This document shows positions 48,964-60,455 of a stretch of 64,000 nucleotides of DNA, piece after piece (positions within the stretch are counted from its first letter, which is position 1; every line of letters starts with the position of its first letter). A program made the translations under genes and the position numbers. Source of the stretch: Marisa cornuarietis (taxonomy: Eukaryota; Mollusca; Gastropoda; Architaenioglossa; Ampullariidae); assembly GCA_004794655.1 (NCBI GenBank), contig SMMW01000585.1, positions 8,245,501 to 8,309,500 of the forward strand, in the 5' to 3' direction. Under the pieces are notes generated by a model. It was given only the letters and a program-made list of their open reading frames with translations, searched no databases and was not told where the DNA came from.

Positions 48964-51900
48964 TCAAGCAGACGCATCCAGCACACAGAGTTCTGAGTCT
49001 TCATACCTTTGAGCCTGGTGCGGGTAGTGCAATGGCACCCTTGAAAACACGGCATAATCGAGATATCCAGAAATCTCGCGAAATGTTATGTGACGTCGAG
49101 TGGAAAGAAGAAGACGAAGAAGAAACAATGCAATAACATATAAACTGCTGTCCACGGCGGCTGCCAGGAGGAAAACTCCCTCAATGAACCGTTCGCTGTT
49201 CTTCTTTTCTTCCTTTTTGATGTGCTCGCATAGATAAGGTCACTGAATTGTCGATTCAAGGGAGGATTGGCTGTTAAAATGGTGCGTTAAATGGATATTC
49301 TGGATGCTCAATACATCTGTAAAGCAGAAAAAAAAACTTGTAGAAAAAAGGCGAATGTCCCACCCAGGAAGCAAGATAACAATGGTCAAAACGAAACAAC
49401 GACCACAGCTAGCTCGATATCTGCATATTTCGCTTAGGTATCTTCTAATCTTCTTCAAGCACTATGCAACCTGTGGTTCGAAAGGTCTAAAATAAAATAA
49501 GAAATCACAAGTCATTTGCTCGAAGATACCTACAATCGTTCGATAATTTTATATACTATATCTCACCACTCGGTAATAAATCGATCGCGATTTTCCAAAC
49601 AAAACATACGACTAGGAGTAAATAGTGCATAAACTTCTGTAAGTACCCTAGCAACTTACACGTCTTGAAGATACAGGCGAAAGTTGCGGTTAAGGCCTTT
49701 GATCTTAGCCATTTCTTCCTCCGACAAATCAAAGTCGAACACCTAGGAAAGTGGAAGGAGAAAAAAAGGGCGAGTTCTTATCTCGAGAGCTACCCAGCAA
49801 TCAATAGGGAAATGTACGATTTTTGTGAGAAGTTGTATAAATAGGCTGTAAACTTCACCTTGACAAAATAATATGCTTTATTAATCATCGGCTAGAAAAC
49901 TGAGCCTATTTGTTAATCCTAAAATTAAATGACTATTAAATCCTATAACTGCATAATTCAAGTTACAAGTCCGAAGACTTGTTGAGGAACTCAGCTTGAC
50001 GACTCACATCGATGTTGCTGCGGATGCGTTCTGGATTAACACTCTTGACACAAACAGCCAGACCACGTTGAAGGTGCCAACGTATGATCACCTGCACCAG
50101 ATAAGATTGGTCACTAAGTGCAGAGGTAACCTATTATGTCTGCCACTGTCACCAAAACTTATCAGTTGTAGAGTAGTCGATATGTAACACAAGATTTATC
50201 CGTTAAGAAACAAAAATAGAGTTTAATTACCTGTGCAGGTGACTTGCCTTTACTCTTGGCGATGTTAACAATCACAGGATCTTCTATAGCACAAGGGTCT
50301 GTGCTGTCTCTCCTAGAACGTTGAAAAATCGAAACGGGTTTGCATTAAAATCCTCTCCGATCTCTGAACGCGCAGATGAAGAAAATGTGCTTCTATTAAG
50401 AGTCTATACACACACACACGCACGCACGCACACATTACCTACAACGCACGTGCACACCTACCAAGGTCGGCCAGGAGCTCCCAGCGGGGCGTAACTCGAC
50501 ACAACAATATTCTTGCTTTGTGCAAACTCCACCAGCTTGTCGTTGGTGAAATTGGGATTGATCTCAATCTGAAATTATAAGAGTTATTTTCATGGAGAGG
50601 TATCTGATTAGTTGAAAAGTTGAAAAAATGTTTTAGATTTATAAAATGTTTTTATTTCTGTACCATTTGCGAAGATTCGAGACTCAAACCGATCTTGTTC
50701 CAAATTTAAATACAATCCTTGACTGTCTAGATGAGCCAGCTTATATGCCGCTTGTCTTGTAATAATTAATTATAATTAACCATAATTAATTTTTTCTGAC
50801 CTCCTTGACCTTTGATGTTTAAAAACTACTTTTGAGCAATTGTTTCCAGAGAAGTAATGTGCATTTTTTTAATTTTTTTTGTCTGTGCCTGAAGAGTTCA
50901 TCATTAAATCTGTTCTTTCGTTTATCGTGGAGTCTTATTTCTCCATCAAGTCACTGACCTGCAGGTTGATGGGTGGAATCCTGGCGGCATCCACGATGCG
51001 CTGTATCTGCTGGCTGTTGAAGTTGGACAGACCGATGTTGCGTGTTAACCCAGCATCCACACAGTCTTCCATGCCCTGGGAAACCCAGACAGAGTTTAAT
51101 CGGCGCATGCGGGCGCGCATGCAAACTAAACCTCCTACCTAGATACTGGCTAAACAACACTGCACTCAGCAAACTTTGTCAGAAACTTTCTTAGCGATAT
51201 TCTTGCTGCAGAATCTTAGACGCTTGAAGACAATGCTTTAGAAAAACGATAACACGTGTAGAAAAACTGTATACAGTTTATACTGTAACAAAATAAGAAG
51301 CATGTGCACCGAATGATAATATAATTATTTTTCAACAGCTTAGACGAATAAGTGTCAGTTAAAAACCAACCATTTGAAATTGTTATTGTTTTGAGAGGTA
51401 AGTCACAATGTGTTTGTTTGAAAGCAGCGTGCGAGAGTTGTCTGTGCTGTTACCTACCCTCCATATGTCTTCGACGATGTCATGAGTCGAGTAAATGATT
51501 TTCCCCTTCTCGTCTTTGGGAAAATTGTCATCGCCATCCTATAATATTTAAAATTAATATATAAATCCACCGAACTGCAAAGCGTGACTACGGATTGGAC
51601 TATAAACTCAAAATATAATGTACAAGTTAGGTTTGTTCCCATATCATGCGTGAAGTACAATTTTTGCTCCCTAAACGTGTGTAGTAGTAACTCGTAATAA
51701 CAAATTTTCATAGTATGGTGTACAACTTAGTTTCGTTCCTTTGTCTTGTATGATGTACAAAGTTAATCCCATATTGTTTTATGGCCTGCAAGTTCTTGTA
51801 GTAACCTAGCATTGTATAGTGTACAATAGTTTGGTTCCCTTGTCTTGTATGGTGTACATGTTTGACCTAGCCATGTACATTGTACGAGTTCCCTAGTCTT

Positions 51901-53956
51901 GTATGGTGTACAAGTTATTCAGTAACGTAGCCTTGTACGGTGTACGAATTAGTATATTAGATTCGCACGGTGTACAAGCTAGTTTAGTCCACTAGCCTGG
52001 AAGGACGTAGGCCAGTGCACGAGCACCATGTCCAGGTAAGTGGTCTGCAGGCGAGCCAGCGACCTCTCCACATTCAGTTTGACACGCTCGCGGGAGTGGT
52101 AGTTGTCCCAGATCTGAAAGACAAGCAGTCACGGTAGGGCCGTGATGGAGGATGACACAAGCCTTGTGTAAACAATCTACAGGGATGCTCTACTGCATCT
52201 TTACACACAACACACACAGTATACGTTTGAAACTTTCAAATCCGGCCTTAAAACCCCGTCTCGTTAAGAAATATTTTGTAAAATCAAATTAATAACTGTA
52301 GCCTTTAACCTTGGTAGTGATGAAGAGGTCCTCTCGCTTGATCGCGCCTTCCTCGATCTTATCGGCGATGGCCTGACCAATTTCGTCCTCAGTGTCATAC
52401 ACCCAGGCTGTGTCGATATGCCTGTACCCGGCATCCAGTGCCGCCTTCACCCCGCTGTAGATCTCCCCGGGTTTGGACTGCAACAAGCAAGGCAACCGTC
52501 CAAAGGATAAGATGCTTGTGATGATCATGAATGGTATCTTTTTATTTTGTTTGTTTGTTTGTTTGTTTGTTTGTTTGTAGGTTAAAAGAAAATCACCAAC
52601 TGAACACTTGAAACGTTCCCGGGTACCACGGCTAGTACGATAAATAGGTCAGTGGTGGCACGCGTTATAACACGTTATAACATGTGCCGACGTGGACAGA
52701 GAGGGTCGGCTGGGTCATGGGTGCATCGTGCATATCGATAGAAGCGAGGGTTACGGGTGCAAGTGATATCAAGAAAGGGTGACGCGGTGATAACCACAGA
52801 TGAGACCAAGAGTACACACGGGGTGGCGGCATCTCGTCCGACATGATACTGTGTCTGGATTTATTTTCTTTGTTTGTTTGTTTTTTTTCTGTTTGTTTCT
52901 TTCTTTCCTTCTCGACATTTGTTTTCTCTCTAAGCAGTCCTGGGTGTCAAACCGTTAATATGGATATGGATCTCTCTTTCTCTCTTAACTCTTCCATACA
53001 CCAAAGATTTTGACTTTTCTGTTCCTTTTTTTTTTATTCTATTGCATGCAAAAGTCGTAATCTAATTTTCTGCAATACGAAACATTTCGAGTAACTCATT
53101 AATATAGGACGTCATCTAAAAGGTTCTTCGAGAATTACTTATATCTATATTAACTGGAAAATGTACACGGAAACGTGTGTGGAGGGTGGGTAGGTGGAGA
53201 GGGGGTGGATTAAAATGTCTCTCTTCTCTGGAAATGACGCAAGATCAAACATAGTGCTTCCATTACAGTCACAATCTCTGGTAAGCCTTCGTCAGAAGGT
53301 CGACTCATAAAGAGATACTGCGTATCCCATATTTTAACCCGCCAACAAATTACGGCAGCCCGATCTTCTAGCTTCCAGACGTTTACGAATGCTATGGGAT
53401 AGCAAATTAGCAATCGATTATTTGAGATGTATTTCCAATCTCTTGGTGTCATTTCTGCGTAAAAGAAGTATAAGAATTATTTACTGGTACGCCTATGTTG
53501 ATTAACATTTGCAGGGATGTCTTACCTTGCCATGGTTAGGAATGTCCTCAACTACCTCCTCCCCCAGAAAGAATCAATAAAAAGAAACGAAAAGAGGAAA
53601 AAAGGAAAAGAAAGGGAAATTAGTAAAATATTCATATAAAGAGACCCAGATAAATATTTCAGAAGTTTCAATGTCTTTTATAGGTTGCTTTCTTCTCCTT
53701 CAACCTCTATTTTCATGTAGATTCAAACAATAAGCACGGCCCCAGGTTTACACACGTAAAGGAACGTGCGTGTGTGTGGGTGGGGTGGTGGTGGTGGTTG
53801 GTAAGCAGCTACTATTGAAACGTAAATAGGGGGGTGGGTTAGAGGAGGGAAGAGTCAACTCACCAGCCACACTGTCCAGGTTCCGTAGGCAATTGCCGGC
53901 ATCTTGTCGCCGGTCCGCGGCAAGGTGATCGTCTTAGAGACGGCGTTGGTGCTCAT
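48964..53956 (-). CDS. Aldo-keto reductase (AKR1-like), complete, 10 exons
   Basis: Predicted NADPH-dependent carbonyl reductase of about 335 residues with a TIM-barrel fold. Exons: 53864-53956, 52310-52477, 51997-52113, 51458-51538, 50959-51075, 50462-50568, 50231-50312, 50008-50091, 49660-49742 and 48964-49039; all phases join. The catalytic tetrad is visible: Asp and Tyr in [18 protein letters not shown], Lys in LFITTK, His in MVLVHWP. Cofactor-side motifs are present: [58 protein letters not shown] and [11 protein letters not shown]. The carboxyl end is [12 protein letters not shown] followed by VPLHYPHQ, as in the family. Exon 9 could be read to a TAA right after its last codon, but GTAAGT is a strong donor there and the next exon restores the usual HYP ending. 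Exon 3 ends CAG|GCTAGT, a GC donor. Exon 1 has two possible donors, 53864 (GTGAGT) or nine bases earlier in the message (GTWT|SKPGE), the latter fitting family length better. Substrate is not predictable. Confidence 0.93.
51600..51992. repeat. Degenerate minisatellite, about 40-bp unit with GGTGTACAAG core
   Basis: Roughly eight to ten imperfect units share TTGTATGGTGTACAAGTTA and a TTCCCTAGTC-like linker. The array runs to within a few bases of the 5' splice site of reductase exon 3, inside the intron between exons 3 and 4. Unit length varies. Confidence 0.75.
52546..52578. repeat. (GTTT)n microsatellite
   Basis: About eight GTTT units in reductase intron 1. Confidence 0.85.
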
Positions 53957-56900
53957 CCTCGTCGTTAACTGTCGTCGTCGTCAGGAGGTACGTGGAGTGA
54001 TGGACTGTTGCTGCAAACGCTGTCGACTGTAGCCGCTTACTCACTGCCCTGTCGCAGGTCGCAGCAATGGCTGGACTAGCCTTCCTCTGTCTCAAATCGC
54101 TGGCTAGGCTGTTGGGATGTCGAGCTCTCAAACTTGACCTGAATAGAGGCGGAGAGAAAGAAAAAAAAACCTGTGCAAATGAAGAGGTTAGGTGATCGTG
54201 AGTATACGACCTTGAGATAAGATAATTCGAAGCACTGCGAGAACTAGAGTGCAATCATCATGCTTTGTGCCCTGCGCTACGTGGCTTAAGCGAAACTATC
54301 TGACAAACGAGCTTTCGCCGACTTAATGGCCGGGACATCCTGCAATCTGCTGACTTAAAAGAGAATACAACAGACTCGGAACGTCGCTCCATACCTCATT
54401 GCTCCGCACGAAAGAAATCTACCAGTGACACACCCACCCCCGAAACACGATGTTGGTTGCATTCGATGACTTAAGGGTGGAGTGGTAGGATCCAATACCA
54501 GCTAGAGCTGATTGCCAAACGGTTCGATCCTAACAGACCGTAAGCTTCCACAGTCAGCCGGGACCTCTCATAATAGGGAAGTTGGGTCCCCCTTTACCCA
54601 GACATAATTATACCTATTAAACTAGATGTATTTTGTATTTGTTTAGTATCTTCCATTCTGGTCAACCGCCAAACAAAAATACTTGGATAGTTAATTGCTT
54701 TTTTTATCCTTGTCCCCGTCGCTCACCCAGTTCTCCAGTATAGCTACTTTGCTGTAACGTGAGCTTGGGGAACGGTGTCGGACAGTGACCGGCCTTTAGA
54801 GAAGTGTCAGGTGGGTCCGTGTGTGACCCAAGAATTGATTATGCTGTTCGATTCAGTTGTCGCGTCAAGCGTCTAAGAGAGACTGTCGTCTGCAGAGAGA
54901 GAGAGAGACTGTTGCTAAATTGTTGTTAGTATGAGTTTCTTCATTTTGTGACCGCTACTTTGTTCGGTGCTATCTTGTGATTTGAGTGGGGTGGGGTTCT
55001 TTTTGTTTTGTTTCGTTTCGTTTTGTTTTGTTTTTTCGTTTAGTTTTGTCGAAGAGCAATTATTTTTGTATGTATATGTGACCGTATCTGTAAAGCTGAT
55101 TAAAGAAAAAAATCCTTACTCTTTGTTCCCTAATTTCTCTTTGTGTCTTCTATGTTTATCTTTTATTACTTGTAAGCGTAATTGTTTCTCCCTCCGTCCT
55201 TCGTGTTCTATGTCTCCTACTTATCTTAAGTGCTCAGAGCATGCTCCTTTGTGAGTGTGATTGTGCATGTATTGTGGAAGGTGAGAGACTACGACACAGC
55301 GCTTGTATACTGTCGATGTGTTGTTAATCACAAACAGCCGGTCTCTTTTCACAGTCGGAGATCCGACTAATTAAGCAGCTTTGGTAGGAAATCTCTCAAT
55401 ACCAAGGTTTCAAGTAAGACTTTTCTAAGAAAAAGGTTTTCCAGTTAGATTTGAAGGTTAAGAGCAGTGTAAGGTCAATAATTCTAGAGCTGAGATTCAT
55501 AGCAGGAAAAGAAACAGAATCCCTGTGAGTTACGCTTAAAGTGGCATGCGTAGAGAAGGCTAGCAGTAGAAGAACACAGAAAGGCGATGTTGGGTGTGAC
55601 AGTGGACCAGATTAGACAGGTAAAAAAAAATAATGCCAAGGTTTTCAAGAATAAATCGACTATATAATGCATAATAATTGCAAAGTAGGTCTGAATGATT
55701 AGAAGGTTAGTTTCCCTTGAAATTCTCGACATTTCTCATACCAGCCTCCATTACACACGAGTTGTGGGCTGTTTATTTTTTGTCATTCCGAGAAAAACTA
55801 GAGCTTCGACGATCCCCATTTTTCCGCTTTCTCGTTCTTGTCCTTATCAGAGATCTGTCCTTATTTAGTGCATGGCTGAATCATACATATTGTAATCGAC
55901 ACAGGACTATGTGGCCTTTTATTTTTAAATTAGTGCTAACATCTGGGTTATGCTTTAATGGGGCAAGAAATTGCAGATTGAAGCAAACCTTAGGAAGACT
56001 ATCATCATCTACGAGTAACCCTAAACAAGCTGACAATTTAAGACTTTACTACTCTTCTTTCATTAGCAGTGGAAGAGGAGAACTCCATCTCCACCCCCAC
56101 CCCCCAAAAAGCCCGAAGAGTACAGAAGCACAAACACATATTAATCACGTACAGTCTCGATCAGATAATACCAAAAAAAGCCTTATTTCCGAAAATCTTG
56201 AAATCATGGGATATACATCTCTCTATCTCATTGTCCTAAGTGAAATGAATTTCTAATGTTGTTGACAGAGGAACCAAAACCCTAACATGCGCGCTTTTAC
56301 CAGTTTGTCGATAAAGTACATCATTACATGTGGTGAGTAACTATCACCTATAGATTCTTATGAACAACACTATCATACCTACAACCCTTTATAGATACTG
56401 TTTTTTCATTCTTGCCAATGACAGCGATCGAGCAAGTAAATCAAATAAGGTAAGAATATTTTTATTTTGAAAAAAAGAACTGTATTGCTTACCTTATAAT
56501 AATGCGTCGTTTTATGCCCTTTTCAAACCATAAGGTGAGGTCGGCTACGTTTTCACACTTCAAAACTTACTGAACACAATTAGTGATCTTGTTCTTAACT
56601 GTGGTGTAGATCCTTGTGGCGGGATTTCACACAAGGTACAACCAGTTTATATACTTCATCTCGCAACATATATCCTGCTTGGAGCTCTGTCCGGGTTTTC
56701 GGCGCAGCCGCGTCCCGCTTCAAAATCCGTTTCCTGTCATAAGAAATGTTCAGATCTCTCATTTGTTTCATTCGTCTTCATAGACATAATCCTGGCCGCT
56801 CGGGGACTCCCCACCCTACCCCCGCTTCCCCAGAAAGTGCAAGTCATGTGGCATGAGCTGTAACGCCAACGGAAGACTGTTGTGAGATTAGTGCAGTAAA

Positions 56901-58840
56901 CATTCGCGTTGTTAAACGTCCTATAGTGATGTTGCAATTTTCACATAAACATGTGTTCATATATTTCTATCGTTAATCAATTGATTATTTCCAATGCTGT
57001 TACGATTACTCTCGATCGTAATGGTGAAGAAATATAGTTAAGAAGCAGTGGAGCGGGAGGTGAATAAAAACCTTGATTTTGAAGATAATGACGGTCATGT
57101 CGGAAATTACAGTTTCTCTTGCACCTACTACCCACAACCAGGCCTGACGAGAAGGGAGGGCCAGGGAGGGATGGTGTACCCGGACCTGTTGTCAGTTTTT
57201 TTTATTTCTTTTTCTTTTAGACAAAAGAGAAAAGAAAAAGCAGCACGAGGAAAAATAAAGCTAGAATTCAAAGAATTCTATAAAGTATAGGCTTCACCGG
57301 CCGATACTAGAAGTTACCACTACCTCCAATAATATTGTACCCAAATCTGTGACTGTAACGTCACACATGCTCACGGGGCGCGAATAACTTGATCCTTTGC
57401 GTCATTTTCCCTCATTTACTGACCACTCACCACTCGACACGTGTACACAGCTCTAAAATGGTCATCTCTTGCAGTGTTGTACTATACGTAGTCGTAGATC
57501 CTAGTTGTTTACATTTTCCCTAACGTTGGCTGCTTATATTACGTTATTAAATATTGCTATTGGTGGTCGAATATTATTCACTTAAAAGCATACTGATGTA
57601 TACCGAAAAAATGATAACTGATAAGAATTAATGATTAACGCAAGGTCATCTGCCTCGGGATCATTGCTGGCATTCGGCGGCCCTGCCTCCAACTGTCATC
57701 TCCGCATCCACAACACGTCACGATTCAGTAGAAAATGTACAAATAAAGTGTCAAGTAGGAGAATTATTTGATACTTTGAGATACAAAAGTAAAAGATCGT
57801 ATATCGAAGAAGTCACGCCTAATAATCCAGTAATCATCCGAAGGGGGATGGTGTTTCAATGGGATGTCTATGAGCACACGAATGATTGTCGTTGCATTCT
57901 TTGGTGCGTAAGAAACAATCTTTGATCGACCAGTTTTTTTTTTCCCTCCCCCGATGAGTCATCAACAGAGGTGACAACCGTTGTGCGAAATTTATGTCAG
58001 CATGCTTGCATTTGACAGAGAGTTGCGCGACGTGTTTCCGTGATTTCATGTTATGTTATTACAAAGGTATCCAGATCAATCAGCAGCACGGATCCTTGGG
58101 TGTATCGGCAAATATAATTTTGCTCTCAAAGCCAGCGAACTCCAGTGACCCACCAATATGACACGGAAGTCCATATAAGCTTTAGTATAATTTCTGCCGG
58201 GTGTACGTGCACTCCCATTCAGCCACGTTTTCATTTTGTCTGACTTCAAATAGCTTAGGCTGAGTTTCCGGCCATGTAACTAGCCAACGTGTGTTGGCAT
58301 CAACGGAATGATGATTTTTGTGTAACTTCTTGCCAGCTTTACTGATTACAAATCGACAAGTAAATCAACGAAGATGATGCAAATTACAGATTTCCAAAGT
58401 AAGCAATGCCAGTTGATATAATTTCAAGAATTATTGTTGAGTTCATAAACACTGATTCTTCTACAGTCTGCTATAGACTGTGTAACGTTTAAAGATCCGA
58501 TGACGATAGTAAAGTCTGTTGTGTATTGGTGCGTCATTTTTTTTAACGTTTCACTACTCAGAAAAATGGAAAATTATAAACACAGAGTTTAATATTATTA
58601 GTGCATTATTTGTTGTTAATTTTGCACTAGAGAGTCCTTATTACAGTTATTGCAGCTACACTTTCACTGCTGACATCCGTCGCGGTTTTCACATTACATG
58701 AGCAGATATCATTATGTATCAAAGACAGGTTGTCAGTACAGTATTTAGCGCGAGAAGCATCACTTACCATACTGTATATATATATATATATACACACACT
58801 AAAAGGTGATTTATTAATTGTTCTATGTGCTTAAGTATGG
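53957..58840. other. Spacer upstream of the reductase and GOLT1
   Basis: The first 180 bp may be reductase 5' UTR; an acceptor-like TATTCAG at about 54140 on the minus strand hints at an upstream non-coding exon. A 179-codon plus-strand frame at 55717-56256 has no recognisable family. A first coding exon for GOLT1 may be hidden here but no convincing candidate was found. No transposon with clear ends was identified. Confidence 0.45.
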
Positions 58841-60455
58841 ATGGAAATCTCTCTTTCAGAAATAGGGGTGGGCTTGGCTGGATTTGGAATAGCATTCTTG
58901 TTCATGGGAATGCTTATGTTCTTTGACAAAGGTCTTCTTGCTATAGGCAATGTAAGTTTTAATGACATATTTTCAGTACACAATATCTTCATGGTTATTT
59001 TTTCATCTGTTTGTACTGTACATGTTTTGTACACTTGAAATTGTAGGAGTATTTGTAACTGCTGTTTGACATTTTTCTTGATGAATGCTTTTACCATTTG
59101 CTTGCATACATTATCAGTCTGAACTGAATTAAAAAAATTAAAAATCATTAATGATGATAATAACTTGTAGCACTTAATGGTCACTTTATTTGTTTCTGCC
59201 TATATGGGTGAAACCAAGAAATATCCCACTTTTTATAGCAACCTTTCCACTTTTAAAATGTATTCAAACTATATTTCTATGTAGTTTTTTAGTAGTGTAT
59301 AAATAGTTGGATTAACTCAAAGTTTACTTTGGTTTCTGTGCTATCTCATTTTTGGAATTTTGGATTTTACAGTTCATTCTCCTTTTTTTGTGCAGATCTT
59401 GTTCATCTGTGGTCTTGCTTTCGTAATTGGCTTGGAAAGGACATTCAGATTTTTCTTTCAGAAGCACAAAGCAAAAGCAACAGGTTTTTTTGCAGGGGGC
59501 ATTTTTATAGTTCTTCTTGGCTGGCCTGTTGTTGGCATGTGTGTAGAAATGTATGGCTTCTTTCTTCTGTTCAGGTAACAGCTCTTCTACATTTCTGCGA
59601 CCATTTATTTAATCCTGAAAATGGATATGTTTCCCTTGTTGGGAAAAATGTTATTATACAGTTAGCACTAAACAAAGTCCATATAATTGAGAGTAAACCC
59701 TTCAGGTACTTACTGTTTTTGTGTAGCAGGGTGTGAGCAGCTTCTTTTTTTCTTTGAAATATGTACAGTCTGCATTCTGCCAAAGCTTTCTCCACACCAG
59801 AGACTATTTCAGCCACTTCATGTTTGCATATGCAGGGTACATATAAGTGATTAGTGATTGATTAATTGTTAACTTAAAAACCAGTTGAAATCAACTATTT
59901 CAGAAGTGCATTTATTTTCTTGTGATGAGGAGGAAGATATGCCATGGTTTGATGTGTATCTCAGCATGCATGGCCCTACACACACCTTTATTTTCCTTGG
60001 CACAGGAATCTGTGAAGTTGCAACTTAAATAATATTTTTAATTTTGACAGTGGCTTCTTTCCTGTGGCTGTAAACTTTCTGAGGCGAGTTCCAGTTGTGG
60101 GTACATTATTAAACCTCCCTGGCATTCGAATGGTAAGCCAGCTTTTTTTAAAAAAGAGGAAGTAATGTGTTAAATGTAATAATGTATTTGAAATGAATTA
60201 AAAGAGTATGCTCATACTTTTCTTTTCCTAAAAATAACATTTTTGAAGCAAATGTAATATTGTAACTTTGTTCTTGTTTGTAACTGTGGCCTCAAGAACA
60301 AAATAAGTAGCATTGTCAGCTGTCCAATTTAATGTTATTTGTGGTGCTATTTACACATATTTTAATATCATTAACCATGAAAAGGATAAACATTTAAAAT
60401 GTGTTTTCATTTTCAGCTGGCAGACAAAGTGGGAGAATCCAATTCAATGGTATAA
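58841..60455 (+). CDS. GOLT1B: Vesicle transport protein GOT1/GOLT1, 4 visible exons
   Basis: Small four-pass Golgi membrane protein needed for ER-Golgi traffic and Golgi-residue fusion events. Exons: 58841-58951, 59396-59574, 60051-60132 and 60417-60455; phases join to 136 residues (138 in human). Sequence runs IGVGLAGFGIAFLFMGMLMF, FDKGLLAIGN, LFICGLAFVIGLERTFRFFF, QKHKAKATGFFAGG, MYGFFLLFRS near the third exon, FFPVAVNFLRRVPVVGTLLN, LPGIRM, and ends LADKVGESNSMV, nearly identical in pattern to animal GOLT1B. Hydrophobic segments fill most of the chain and the GLERT-RFFFQKHK loop is the family hallmark. The start is ambiguous: the in-frame ATG at 58841 gives MEISLSEIG, but CTCTCTTTCAG just before AAATAGGG is a good acceptor at 58860, and in vertebrates an intron falls exactly there, so the true first exon may be upstream. 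Neighbours give no functional hint. Confidence 0.93.

Noticed and set aside
51600..51992. Tandem array considered as a CRISPR-like repeat
   Set aside because: Units are degenerate with variable linkers, there is no fixed repeat-spacer pattern, and the window is animal nuclear DNA.
55717..56256. 179-codon plus-strand open frame
   Set aside because: Length is notable but the product is low-complexity and hydrophobic then serine/proline-rich, with no domain, splice context or repeat match.
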